A stretch of 64,000 bases of DNA from positions 62,001 through 126,000 of the forward strand of contig NZ_JAGTPK010000001.1 of NCBI RefSeq assembly GCF_021147775.1, read 5' to 3'. A program made the translations under genes and the position numbers. The DNA comes from Pseudomonas californiensis. Its GTDB lineage: Bacteria > Pseudomonadota > Gammaproteobacteria > Pseudomonadales > Pseudomonadaceae. A model generated the notes under the pieces. That model had not been told where the DNA came from, did not search any database, and saw only the letters and a list, made by a program, of their open reading frames with translations. Positions 7,651 to 16,961 of the stretch are shown piece after piece (within the stretch, counting starts at the first letter, position 1; every line of letters starts with the position of its first letter).

Positions 7651-8292
7651 TTAAAATGACTGCCGAACACGCTCCGGCAAATGGTCCGCATATCGCCGCC
7701 CAGGATTATCCCGACAACTCGCGATTACCGTCGGCACCGCCTGAAGCAAATCACGCACCAAGGCATCGCGTTCGTCCAGAGACAGAAACAGTTGTGCGAC
7801 GGGGCCGCTGGACAGGTAACGCTCAGTCCTGAGAAACACGTCCAGCTCGTAAGGCGCATGCGTGCCAAGCGAGTCTTTCTGCCTTGACTCACGATTGATC
7901 TGGCTGCACATCACCTTCCTGAGATCAGCGTTTTCATTCAGCGGAGGACGAGAAGGCACCGCTTCAGCGAACTGATAGGTCACGGTCACGTTTTCGCCTT
8001 CGGGATGGGAAGCGGGAGGCTCCCACGCCTCGAAGCGCCACTGCTCGACGACGTGTTTGGCGGCAGCATTGATGGCTGGATTGGTGGTGTTCAGAACCTC
8101 AAGGAACCGGACTTCTCCGCTAGCCTTGATGAATACCCGTACGCTGACATCGACGCCGGTCACTGCTGAAAGGCGCAGGCTGCGCGGGTATTCAATATCA
8201 GGCAGATGACGCGGGACGAGATAGGAAGGCAGACCGTGTGCGACGCCGGCCAGACTAAGCAGCAACCACGCCGCGTGGAGTTTGAGCCTCAT
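7651..8292 (-). CDS. Exported TonB C-terminal-like protein (distal of tandem pair)
   Basis: A 213-residue protein with a signal peptide (MRLKLHAAWLLLSLAGVAHG). Residues about 28-105 resemble a TonB C-terminal domain: a proline near PDIEYPRSLRL, then GVDVSVRVFIKASGEVRFLEVLN and a KHVVEQWRFEAWEPP segment, matching the G-x-v-x-v-x-f-x-v-x-x-d-G and W-r-f/y-x-P pattern. The C-terminal half contains two Cys (CSQI, SCRDNPGRRYADHLP) and is shared with the upstream neighbour. There is no proline-rich spacer and no obvious permanent anchor, unlike true TonB. Its ATG directly abuts the neighbour's TGA (TGAATG), so the pair is translationally coupled. Confidence 0.7.
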   Translation of the reverse strand: MRLKLHAAWLLLSLAGVAHGLPSYLVPRHLPDIEYPRSLRLSAVTGVDVSVRVFIKASGEVRFLEVLNTTNPAINAAAKHVVEQWRFEAWEPPASHPEGENVTVTYQFAEAVPSRPPLNENADLRKVMCSQINRESRQKDSLGTHAPYELDVFLRTERYLSSGPVAQLFLSLDERDALVRDLLQAVPTVIASCRDNPGRRYADHLPERVRQSF

Positions 8293-8985
8293 TCAACGAG
8301 CCTCCTGCGTCAGCCCGACGGAAAAGCCCGGCTCAGCCGTCCCGACCAACAGCGCCTTGATCGATGCAGGCAGGTAGTCGCCGTAGCGGTGATCAGGGTT
8401 GTGTTCACAGTGACTGACAATCATCGGGATCGAATCACTCAACTGCTCAAGCAACGCCTTGCGCTCGTGCTCTGTATGGCGATGCGCAACATGGCTGCTG
8501 AACAGCACTTGGCCGGTGTACCAGAACACATCAACTTTGCTCAATGATTCGTCGGGGGAGTCCTGCCGGACGGACTGCACTTCGTGATTGAGGTAGCCGC
8601 AGCGAATGTCGCCCAACCCTACACTGACCTCTGTATTGAAACGTCGGTACCCGTGGGAACCAAAAATCACCGGCACGGTAATGCTGGTGAACGGCGGCGC
8701 ACCGACGGTGCCGATCCAGGGTTTATAGCGCCATTCCCTGAGCGTTTGCTCCACAGACGACGTCATGAGCGGATGCCCACTTTCAAACGCCTTTGCTTCA
8801 TGCACTGAGCCGTCGGACTTGATCACCAGTTGAGCACGCACCTTTCCGGCGTAGCGGGCTTTCACCAGTTCGACGGGAAACGCTGGCTGGGGCGTGTACA
8901 TCGGCACCAGAAACGCTTCTGCTGCGTAAATCGGCAGCGCCATCAACGCCATTGAAACCACCAGAATAACCACAATCCACTTCAT
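8293..8985 (-). CDS. Exported TonB C-terminal-like protein (proximal of tandem pair)
   Basis: A 230-residue paralogue of the following gene. ATG 8985 is chosen because AGGGG precedes it by 5 nt. The signal sequence is WIVVILVVSMALMALPIYAA. The TonB-like domain spans about 30-110 (YTPQPAFPVELVKARYAGKV, VIKSDGSVHEAKAFESG, LREWRYKPWIG). The C-terminal half repeats the neighbour's layout: a Cys after GDIRCGY, a region of predicted helices, then IVSHCEHNPDHRYGDYLPASI, equivalent to IASCRDNPGRRYADHLPERV. The conserved C..NP..RY.D.LP motif looks like a family signature. Function unknown; a periplasmic role is inferred from the signal peptides. Confidence 0.7.
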   Translation of the reverse strand: MKWIVVILVVSMALMALPIYAAEAFLVPMYTPQPAFPVELVKARYAGKVRAQLVIKSDGSVHEAKAFESGHPLMTSSVEQTLREWRYKPWIGTVGAPPFTSITVPVIFGSHGYRRFNTEVSVGLGDIRCGYLNHEVQSVRQDSPDESLSKVDVFWYTGQVLFSSHVAHRHTEHERKALLEQLSDSIPMIVSHCEHNPDHRYGDYLPASIKALLVGTAEPGFSVGLTQEAR

Positions 8986-9236
8986 CAAAACCCCTGCTCA
9001 TCGCGACGTAACTGCCCGCATGGCATCCATGTCGCGATACTAGAAGGGGCCTCTATAAACATATAAGGACACGATTTCTTATACGGCCGTAGGACCGCTC
9101 CTGTTCACCAGCTGAATCGTTAAACCTTCTGTGCGTTCGTAAAACAACATGCGAGACCGCCTGTTTAGGGGTGTATTTCAGCCAAAAGGCAGTGCTTTTT
9201 TCTGTAATGAAAATGTAATATTCACTTTCGCAAAAA

Positions 9237-9258
9237 AACAATAACCAGGAGCTTCTCC
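9237..9258 (+). promoter_or_regulatory. Candidate Hfq/Crc A-rich site and RBS of glpT
   Basis: AACAATAA at 9237-9244 fits the AAnAAnAA catabolite-activity motif exactly, extended upstream by a run of adenines, and lies 2 nt before the AGGAG ribosome binding site (9247-9251). Hfq with Crc bound there would block glpT translation on preferred carbon sources. This is a sequence match only. Confidence 0.55.
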
Positions 9259-10608
9259 ATGTTTGGGTTTTTCCGCCCCGCCAGGCACCAGGCACCCCTT
9301 CCCGAAGAAAAGGTCGACAGCACGTATCGCCGTCTGCGCTGGCAGATCTTCGCTGGTATTTTTATCGGCTATGCCGGTTACTACCTGCTGCGTAAAAACT
9401 TCTCGCTGGCGATGCCTTACCTGATCGATGAGGGCTACGCGCGCGGCCAGCTGGGCGTGGCGATGTCGGCTATTGCGATTGCGTATGGCTTGTCGAAATT
9501 CCTGATGGGGATCATCTCCGACCGCTCCAACCCGCGCTATTTCCTGCCGTTCGGTTTGCTGGTGTCGGCCGGGATCATGTTCATCTTCGGTTTTGCGCCG
9601 TGGGCGACGTCCAGCGTCACGATCATGTTCGTGCTGCTGTTCATCAATGGCTGGGCACAAGGCATGGGCTGGCCGCCGAGCGGGCGGACGATGGTGCACT
9701 GGTGGTCGCAGAAAGAACGCGGCGGTGTGGTGTCGGTGTGGAACGTGGCGCACAACGTCGGTGGCGGCCTGATCGGTCCACTGTTCCTGCTGGGCATGGG
9801 CTGGACCAATGACTGGCACGCGGCATTCTACGTCCCGGCGGCCGTTGCCTTGCTGGTTGCCGTGTTTGCGTTTGCAACCATGCGTGACACGCCGCAATCG
9901 GTAGGCTTGCCGCCGATCGAGCACTACAAGAACGATTACCCGGAAGGCTACGATGCCAGCCACGAAGACGAATTCAGCGCCAAGGAAATCTTCGTCAAAT
10001 ACGTGCTGCGCAATAAATTCCTGTGGTACATCGCGATGGCGAACGTGTTTGTCTACCTGCTGCGTTATGGCGTGCTGGACTGGGCACCGACTTACCTGAA
10101 GGAAGCCAAACATTTCACGGTCGACAAGACCTCGTGGGCTTACTTCCTGTATGAGTGGGCCGGTATTCCGGGCACGCTGCTGTGCGGCTGGATGTCGGAC
10201 AAGATCTTCAAGGGCAACCGTGGCCTGACCGGCATGGTGTTCATGTTTCTGGTGACCATCGCGACGCTGGTGTACTGGCTAAACCCTGAAGGCAACCCGA
10301 CGGTCGATATGATCGCTCTGGTCTCGATCGGCTTCCTGATCTACGGCCCGGTGATGCTGATCGGTCTGCAGGCGCTGGAACTGGCACCGAAGAAGGCTGC
10401 TGGTACCGCAGCTGGCTTTACAGGGCTGTTCGGTTACCTGGGTGGCTCGGTCGCAGCCAGTGCCGCGATGGGTTACACCGTGGACCACTTCGGCTGGGAC
10501 GGCGGCTTCGTGTTGCTGATCGGCGCTTGTATCCTGGCGATGGTGTTTCTGGCACCTACGTTGCGCCACAAGCAGATCGCAAGTACATCACGCGATACCA
10601 AAGCCTGA
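9259..10608 (+). CDS. glpT: Glycerol-3-phosphate transporter, MFS family
   Basis: This 449-residue protein has 12 predicted membrane spans and strong GlpT/UhpT-family motifs: [27 protein letters not shown] at the first span, [19 protein letters not shown] (loop 2-3 MFS motif), [21 protein letters not shown] and [11 protein letters not shown]. GlpT exchanges sn-glycerol-3-phosphate for phosphate across the inner membrane; the arginines in the first and seventh spans bind the phosphate group. It stands alone, with no glpR, glpD or glpK in view. The upstream 250 nt is AT-rich and holds the A-rich motif described separately. Confidence 0.9.
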   Translation: MFGFFRPARHQAPLPEEKVDSTYRRLRWQIFAGIFIGYAGYYLLRKNFSLAMPYLIDEGYARGQLGVAMSAIAIAYGLSKFLMGIISDRSNPRYFLPFGLLVSAGIMFIFGFAPWATSSVTIMFVLLFINGWAQGMGWPPSGRTMVHWWSQKERGGVVSVWNVAHNVGGGLIGPLFLLGMGWTNDWHAAFYVPAAVALLVAVFAFATMRDTPQSVGLPPIEHYKNDYPEGYDASHEDEFSAKEIFVKYVLRNKFLWYIAMANVFVYLLRYGVLDWAPTYLKEAKHFTVDKTSWAYFLYEWAGIPGTLLCGWMSDKIFKGNRGLTGMVFMFLVTIATLVYWLNPEGNPTVDMIALVSIGFLIYGPVMLIGLQALELAPKKAAGTAAGFTGLFGYLGGSVAASAAMGYTVDHFGWDGGFVLLIGACILAMVFLAPTLRHKQIASTSRDTKA

Positions 10609-10624
10609 TACCAGAAGCCTGACC

Positions 10625-11293
10625 TCAGACGGCTTCTGACCAGCAGCGCTTGAGCCGCGCCTCCAGATTCAGGTCTGGCATGGCGTGGCTACGCAGGGCC
10701 AGGGCCGTCTGTTCGACGTATTCGCGGGTGGTTCCGTACCGCCCGCTGGCGCTGGCCAGCACCTGGCTCAGCACGCTGTCTGGCAGGTTGCCTGCGTAGC
10801 TCGGCAAATGCCGCTCCAGCACAAACCCCAACGCTTGCACACGTCTGCCATCTTCAAGTCGGCAGTTGAGCCAGTGTGGGCGATATGAGGGATAAGGCAT
10901 TTCCCGTTGCCACAGTGCCAGCAGCGACTCTTCCAGGCATTCATCCGGCAGACGGTAGGCGAAACCCGTGCACGAACCGCCACGGTCCAGGCCGAATACC
11001 AGCCCAGGCACCTCTGGCGTGCCGCGATGCTCGTGTGACCACAGATAAAGCCCGCGATGGTAACCATGCACACGCCCACGCTGTTGCTCGACAGCGGTGC
11101 ATTCGGGGCGCCAGATCAGTGATCCGTAAGCGAACAGCCAGACCGGGCCGCCTTTGTGCTGCAGCATGGTGGCTTTCATGGATGCGAGCAGTTGCTCGCG
11201 AGTCAATTGCGGACCCATATCAATAACAGGCGGGTACGTCAGGCCGAGACCGTCGTGCACAGCGGCGGCCAATTCGTTGATTGGATTCTCCAT
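10625..11293 (-). CDS. Gamma-glutamylcyclotransferase, ChaC family
   Basis: This 222-residue protein contains the ChaC/GGCT fold signature VWLFAYGSLIWRPE (YGSL at 56-59) and the GYHRGLYLWSHEHRGTPEVPGLVFGLDRG pattern of ChaC-like glutathione-specific gamma-glutamylcyclotransferases, which cleave glutathione to 5-oxoproline and Cys-Gly. The N-terminal 50 residues are an extension not needed for catalysis. It converges on glpT and is transcribed alone. GGAGG lies 3-4 nt before the start. Confidence 0.85.
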   Translation of the reverse strand: MENPINELAAAVHDGLGLTYPPVIDMGPQLTREQLLASMKATMLQHKGGPVWLFAYGSLIWRPECTAVEQQRGRVHGYHRGLYLWSHEHRGTPEVPGLVFGLDRGGSCTGFAYRLPDECLEESLLALWQREMPYPSYRPHWLNCRLEDGRRVQALGFVLERHLPSYAGNLPDSVLSQVLASASGRYGTTREYVEQTALALRSHAMPDLNLEARLKRCWSEAV

Positions 11294-11419
11294 TTGCCTC
11301 CCTGACAGCTTGGCTGCCAGTCTTTACCGAGCCCTGCTGACTCACTCATGGGCGAGCGACATCAGGGTGTCGTGGTGCGGTTTTGTTGCTGCAGACCCAG
11401 TGCCTGCCTTGTCAAAGCC

Positions 11420-11449
11420 CATACGGCGATGATTTGACATCGCCATATG
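11420..11449. repeat. 12-bp inverted repeat between reductase and ChaC genes
   Basis: CATACGGCGATG (11420-11431) and CATCGCCATATG (11438-11449) pair over 12 bp with one mismatch around a 6-nt loop. There is no T tract on either strand. It lies 53 nt past the stop of the reductase gene and about 130 nt before the ChaC start, so it could be a factor-dependent terminator, an mRNA 3' end or a dyad operator. Confidence 0.55.
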
Positions 11450-11502
11450 CTTTAAACGGATGAAGCAATTTGCAATCCAGCTGTATGGCCGTTAGTCAGG
11501 CT

Positions 11503-12471
11503 TTATGGGCGCGGTGCATAAGCAAACACATCGGCGCGCATCTGATGAGCATCCATCCCGGCGCTGACCAGTGCGTCGAGTGTGCCATAAATCATCGCAG
11601 GCGAGCCGCTGGCATAGACATGAACGGATGACAGATCTTTCATGTCATCGCAGACCGCCTCATGCAGCATGCCGCAACGTCCTTCCCAGCCACACAAATC
11701 ACTGACGACCTTGTGCAGGAAGAGGTTGGGCAGCTTCGTCCATTCATCCCAGTGGCTGACGTCGTAGAAATCCTCTGGCCGCCGCACGCCCCAATACAGA
11801 TGAACCGGGTGAGTGAACCCTTTGGCACGGCAGTGCTCGATCAGGCTGTTCATCTGCGCCATGCCGGTTCCGGCAGCTATCAGCACCAGCGGACCGTTGG
11901 GCAGTTCGGCCAGATGGGTGTCGCCGAAGGGCAGCTCGACACGCGCCATCCGGTTGCGCTGAAGTTGCTCGATCAGACTGCGTGCGCTGTCTTCTCGAAC
12001 CAGCACGTGTAGCTCAATATCGCGGCCTTGATGAGGCGCTGAGGCGATGGAGAACGCTGACTTCTCGCCGTTCTCACGCTCGATCATGAGGTACTGCCCG
12101 GCGTGGTAGCGCGGCGCCTTGCCTGCGGGTGCACGCAGGCCGATACGCCAGACATCTCCGCCGATCTCGACACATTCGCTGAGCTGGCAGGCAAAGCTGC
12201 GCACGGGTAGTTCGCCTTTGGCCAGCACGCCATCCCATAGCACCACACAGTCTTCCAGTGGCTCAGCCAGGCAGGTGTAAACCTCACCATGGTTATGTTC
12301 CTGTCCGGACTGCAGGACCCGTCCCTCGACCAGCAAGGCCGAGCAGACATGGCAGTTACCGTTACGGCAGCTATGCGGGCATTCATAGCCCAGACGCTGT
12401 GCTGCGTCGAGAATTCGCTCGCCCGGCAAGGTTTCCAGCACCGCACCTGACGGCTGCAAGGTTACACGCAT
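11503..12471 (-). CDS. Ferredoxin-type NAD(P)H reductase (CDP-6-deoxy-glucoseen reductase-like)
   Basis: A 322-residue flavoprotein reductase whose ATG at 12471 overlaps the ubiD stop (TGATG). The N-terminal plant-type 2Fe-2S domain has Cys31, 35, 40, 43 and 67 (CPHSCRNGNCHVC, VYTCLAEP). It is followed by an FAD domain (YHAGQYLMI, then SAFSIASAPHQ) and an NAD domain (LVLIAAGTGMAQMNSLIEH; CGWEGRCGMLHEAV). Annotation pipelines usually call it CDP-6-deoxy-delta-3,4-glucoseen reductase, but no deoxysugar genes are near. The fused pairing with ubiD in pseudomonads suggests it supplies reduced flavin or electrons to a quinone-related step; that is inference. Confidence 0.82.
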   Translation of the reverse strand: MRVTLQPSGAVLETLPGERILDAAQRLGYECPHSCRNGNCHVCSALLVEGRVLQSGQEHNHGEVYTCLAEPLEDCVVLWDGVLAKGELPVRSFACQLSECVEIGGDVWRIGLRAPAGKAPRYHAGQYLMIERENGEKSAFSIASAPHQGRDIELHVLVREDSARSLIEQLQRNRMARVELPFGDTHLAELPNGPLVLIAAGTGMAQMNSLIEHCRAKGFTHPVHLYWGVRRPEDFYDVSHWDEWTKLPNLFLHKVVSDLCGWEGRCGMLHEAVCDDMKDLSSVHVYASGSPAMIYGTLDALVSAGMDAHQMRADVFAYAPRP

Positions 12472-13937
12472 CAATCTATACCCAGCTGAGACCAGATTTC
12501 ATCAACCCGGCGTGTGGTGGCTTCGTCCTTGACGATTGCCCTGCCCCATTCCCGGGTGGTTTCCCCTGGCCACTTGTTGGTGGCGTCGAGCCCCATTTTC
12601 GAGCCCAGCCCGGACACCGGCGAGGCGAAGTCCAGGTAGTCGATAGGCGTATTGTCGATCATCACGGTATCGCGCTTGGGGTCCATGCGTGTTGTGATGG
12701 CCCAGATCACGTCGTTCCAGTCACGGGCGTTGATGTCGTCGTCGGTCACGATCACAAACTTGGTGTACATGAACTGCCGCAGGAACGACCAGACGCCCAG
12801 CATCACGCGTTTGGCATGGCCGGGATACTGCTTCTTGATGGTCACGACGGCCATGCGATACGAACAGCCTTCGGGCGGCAGGTAGAAATCAACGATCTCC
12901 GGAAACTGCTTTTGCAGGATCGGCACGAACACTTCGTTCAAGGCGACACCCAGAATGGCCGGCTCATCAGGCGGACGGCCGGTGTAGGTGCTGTGGTAGA
13001 TAGGTTTGACGCGGTGTGTGATGCGCTCGACGGTCAGCACCGGGAAGCTGTCGACCTCGTTGTAATAGCCTGTGTGGTCGCCATAAGGGCCTTCAGGCGC
13101 CATTTCGCCCGGATGGATCACACCTTCCAGCACGATTTCGGCGCTGGCAGGCACTTGCAGGTTGCTGCCCCGGCACTTGATCAGTTCGGTACGCGAGCCG
13201 CGCAGCAGGCCGGCAAACGCGTATTCGGACAGGCTGTCCGGCACAGGCGTCACAGCGCCAAGAATGGTCGCCGGGTCTGCACCCAGCGCGACGGCAACCG
13301 GGTAAGGCTCACCGGGATGCTTGACGCACCAGTCTCTGAAGTCCAGTGCGCCGCCACGGTGGCTCAACCAGCGCATGATGATCTTGTTGCGGCCAATCAC
13401 TTGCTGGCGATAGATACCGAGGTTCTGACGCTCCTTGTTCGGCCCTTTGGTGACGGTCAGGCCCCAGGTGATCAGCGGCGCGACGTCCCCTGGCCAGCAA
13501 GTCTGGACCGGCAGCATGCCGAGGTCCACGTCATCACCTTCGATGACGATCTCCTGGCAAGGTGCGTCCTTGACGACCTTGGGCGCCATGGCAATGACTT
13601 TTCTGAAAATAGGCAGCTTGGACCAGGCGTCTTTAAGACCCTTGGGTGGCTCGGGCTCTTTCAGGAAGGCCAGCAGCTTGCCTATCTCGCGAAGCTCGCT
13701 GACAGCCTCGGCGCCCATGCCCATGGCCACGCGCTCGGGCGTTCCGAACAGATTGCCGAGCACCGGAATGTCGAAGCCGACCGGTTTTTCGAATAACAGG
13801 GCCGGGCCTTTTGCACGCAGGGTGCGGTCGCAGATCTCGGTCATTTCCAGCACGGGCGAAATCGGCATCTGAATGCGTCTCAACTCTCCGCGCTGCTCAA
13901 GCTGCTGCACGAAATCCCTTAGATCTTTGAATTTCAT
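12471..13937 (-). CDS. ubiD: 4-hydroxy-3-polyprenylbenzoate decarboxylase
   Basis: A 488-residue UbiD. ATG 13937 ([19 protein letters not shown]) is the family start; an upstream in-frame GTG is less likely. Recognised segments are [36 protein letters not shown] and the active-site [17 protein letters not shown], which contains the catalytic glutamate and contacts prenylated FMN. It decarboxylates the prenylated 4-hydroxybenzoate in ubiquinone synthesis and needs prFMN from UbiX, which is not in the window. It is the first gene of a two-gene operon, downstream of the rho terminator. Confidence 0.95.
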   Translation of the reverse strand: MKFKDLRDFVQQLEQRGELRRIQMPISPVLEMTEICDRTLRAKGPALLFEKPVGFDIPVLGNLFGTPERVAMGMGAEAVSELREIGKLLAFLKEPEPPKGLKDAWSKLPIFRKVIAMAPKVVKDAPCQEIVIEGDDVDLGMLPVQTCWPGDVAPLITWGLTVTKGPNKERQNLGIYRQQVIGRNKIIMRWLSHRGGALDFRDWCVKHPGEPYPVAVALGADPATILGAVTPVPDSLSEYAFAGLLRGSRTELIKCRGSNLQVPASAEIVLEGVIHPGEMAPEGPYGDHTGYYNEVDSFPVLTVERITHRVKPIYHSTYTGRPPDEPAILGVALNEVFVPILQKQFPEIVDFYLPPEGCSYRMAVVTIKKQYPGHAKRVMLGVWSFLRQFMYTKFVIVTDDDINARDWNDVIWAITTRMDPKRDTVMIDNTPIDYLDFASPVSGLGSKMGLDATNKWPGETTREWGRAIVKDEATTRRVDEIWSQLGID

Positions 13938-14016
13938 TAACCCGGCCACTTATCCAAATAGACGCACATCCTACCTGCTCCAGCTCGTCAAGGCAGCTAA
14001 TCACCGGCATGCAGGC

Positions 14017-14050
14017 AAAAAAAATGGCGTCCCGAAGGACGCCATTTTTT
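14017..14050 (-). terminator. rho gene terminator (intrinsic)
   Basis: On the minus strand, ATGGCGTCC-TTCG-GGACGCCAT forms a 9-bp GC-rich stem with an ultra-stable UUCG loop followed by eight T residues. It lies 16 nt past the rho stop codon. The plus-strand version also carries T residues. Confidence 0.92.
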
Positions 14051-14066
14051 CGAATCTACCTGTCTG

Positions 14067-15326
<1,260 letters not shown>

Positions 15327-15453
15327 ATAGGGATGACGTAATCATGTATGGAGGGGGAAATTAAGCTTTTGGCTTAATGAGGCCGCGCCGCAGAGAAGGC
15401 GACAGGGTCGCGTACTAAATCGAAAGGAGAGAGTCGGCGACAGCTAGCAGGGG

Positions 15454-15472
15454 GCAACGGAGAAGCCGTTGC
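15454..15472 (-). promoter_or_regulatory. Hairpin in the rho leader
   Basis: GCAACGG-agaag-CCGTTGC forms a 7-bp stem with a 5-nt loop in the region between trxA and rho, about 130 nt upstream of the rho start, with a C-rich run next to it on the rho-sense strand. rho is autoregulated by attenuation in its leader in E. coli; a similar use here is inference. Confidence 0.4.
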
Positions 15473-15519
15473 GGGGCCGAATGTACCACTTGATTTTTGA
15501 GGCGTCTAGTACGGTGCCC

Positions 15520-15546
15520 AAAAAAACCCCGCAGATCGCGGGGCTT
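15520..15546 (-). terminator. trxA terminator (intrinsic)
   Basis: On the minus strand CCCCGCGATCTGCGGGG forms a strong short hairpin followed by seven T residues, 10 nt past the trxA stop. It separates trxA from the rho leader, so rho probably has its own promoter in addition to read-through. Confidence 0.9.
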
Positions 15547-15555
15547 TGGAACGCT

Positions 15556-15885
15556 TCAGATGTTGGCGTCGAGGAACGCAGCCAGCTGCGATTTCGACAG
15601 AGCGCCCACTTTGGTCGCTTCAACATTGCCGTTCTTGAACAGCATCAATGTCGGGATACCGCGCACGCCGTGCTTGGCCGGGGTTTCCTGATTCTCATCG
15701 ATGTTGAGCTTAGCTATGGTCAGTCTGCCTTCGTAAGTGCCGGCGATTTCGTCCAGAACCGGGGCAATCATCTTGCATGGGCCACACCACTCGGCCCAAT
15801 AGTCAACCAGAACCGGACCCTGAGCCTTGAGCACATCGGCTTCAAAGCTGGCGTCGGTGACGTGTTTGATCTTATCGCTACTCAT
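15556..15885 (-). CDS. trxA: Thioredoxin 1
   Basis: A 109-residue cytosolic thioredoxin with the active site WCGPC at 33-37, the cis-proline segment GIPTLMLF (about 75-82) and standard length. It reduces disulfides in ribonucleotide reductase, methionine sulfoxide reductase and others with thioredoxin reductase. It is a single-gene unit upstream of rho with its own terminator. Confidence 0.98.
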   Translation of the reverse strand: MSSDKIKHVTDASFEADVLKAQGPVLVDYWAEWCGPCKMIAPVLDEIAGTYEGRLTIAKLNIDENQETPAKHGVRGIPTLMLFKNGNVEATKVGALSKSQLAAFLDANI

Positions 15886-16006
15886 GGAAGTCTCCGAGGT
15901 CGTAGGTGAAAAATGACGTCCATCATAGCGACCCTAATGCCATTCAGGAAGCGAAGGTTCATTGAGTCTGGCTATGGGCGCGCATTACTCAGGGTATAGC
16001 GCATCC

Positions 16007-16711
16007 TCAGTTGGAAGGCGAGACGAAGACAATTCCAGTGCGCAGCGCCGCGCCTCTTATATGTTCCTGCATGGCTTTTTGCGATGACCCCGAAGCGTGA
16101 CGGGCGAGCGCCTTGAGAATCTTGCGGTGCTCCTGCCAGGTTTCCATGACTCTGGACGCCCGAATGAAAGGCATTTTCTGACTTTCGAGGAAGATGTCCG
16201 CACCTGCCGTGACGATTCCCAGCATGGCCTGATTACCGCTGGCCACCAGAATATGCCTGTGGAACTCGAAATCCAGCCGGGCGGCGGCTTCGAAATCACC
16301 GGCGCGCAGTTCCAGACGCATGGTTTCGACGTTGTCTTCGAGCACGTCCCGTTCGTCGGCGGTCAGTGTCACGGCAGCCAGCCCCGCAGCGAAACCTTCA
16401 AGAGCGTATCGCAACTGAAAGGTGTCCGCCGGGGAAACCTGAGCATCGAAAGGCCATGAAAATCCGCCCGTGCGCTGTTCTGGTTCAGAATTTGACTGTA
16501 CGAAGACGCCCTTGCCGGGCTGCACGCTGACCACGCCCAGGGCGCTGAGTGACGACAGCGCCTCGCGCAGGGACGCACGACTGACACCCAGCAAAACTGC
16601 CAGGTCGCGCTGCGACGGCAGGCTGTCCCCCGGCTTGTAGCCTTGCTCGGCAATCAATTTGCGGATTGCTCTGAGGGCTGATTCAGGTACTGCGAGCGAA
16701 TTTTGCGGCAT
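16007..16711 (-). CDS. GntR/FadR-family (FCD) transcriptional regulator
   Basis: A 234-residue regulator starting at ATG 16711 (a GTG one codon earlier is possible). The winged helix-turn-helix is at about 10-70 (LPSQRDLAVLLGVSRASLREALSSLSALG), followed by the wing (VQPGKGVFV) and an all-helical FCD ligand domain with the metal/ligand residues DFEFHRHI and EHRKIL near residues 140 and 190. It is divergent from an amino-acid ABC transporter, which it probably controls. One of two near-identical operator candidates overlaps its start codon; with no visible ribosome binding site the transcript may be leaderless or autorepressed from within. Confidence 0.88.
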   Translation of the reverse strand: MPQNSLAVPESALRAIRKLIAEQGYKPGDSLPSQRDLAVLLGVSRASLREALSSLSALGVVSVQPGKGVFVQSNSEPEQRTGGFSWPFDAQVSPADTFQLRYALEGFAAGLAAVTLTADERDVLEDNVETMRLELRAGDFEAAARLDFEFHRHILVASGNQAMLGIVTAGADIFLESQKMPFIRASRVMETWQEHRKILKALARHASGSSQKAMQEHIRGAALRTGIVFVSPSN

Positions 16712-16712
16712 C

Positions 16713-16734
16713 ACTGTTCAGGCCAGTCAGTCCA
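16713..16734 (-). promoter_or_regulatory. Candidate GntR operator 1
   Basis: A 22-bp element (reads TGGACTGACTGGCCTGAACA on the minus strand, plus GT) overlapping the regulator start. It is identical at 19 of 22 positions to the element at 16838-16859. Its TGGnCT half-sites resemble FadR/FCD operators. Confidence 0.6.
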
Positions 16735-16837
16735 GTAAAAATCCCTTTTATCGCCATCCGACCCATTCGGCAAGTGATGCCCAGCGCTGGGGCGACGTGG
16801 TCTGGCGGCGCGCCAAAGCGGGGCGCAGTGCGTGGCA

Positions 16838-16859
16838 ACTGTTCAGACCAGTAAGACCA
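16838..16859 (-). promoter_or_regulatory. Candidate GntR operator 2
   Basis: The second copy, in the same orientation 125 bp away, contains TGGTCT-TAC-TGGTCT followed by GAACAGT on the minus strand. It lies about 100 nt upstream of the transporter's first gene, where it could overlap that promoter. Confidence 0.6.
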
Positions 16860-16961
16860 AAAACGAGCTGAGAGCCTTGAAAACAGGATGAAATATGCGC
16901 GATGGCATGGGCTGTGCACTGGGTATTGGCCAACATCTTTCGTTCCGCCCGGAGATTTCTC

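Noticed and set aside
12258..13796. 512-residue plus-strand frame opposite the reductase and ubiD
   Set aside because: It is an antisense shadow of high-GC codons (His/Arg/Gln-rich, no motifs); the minus-strand genes are unambiguous.
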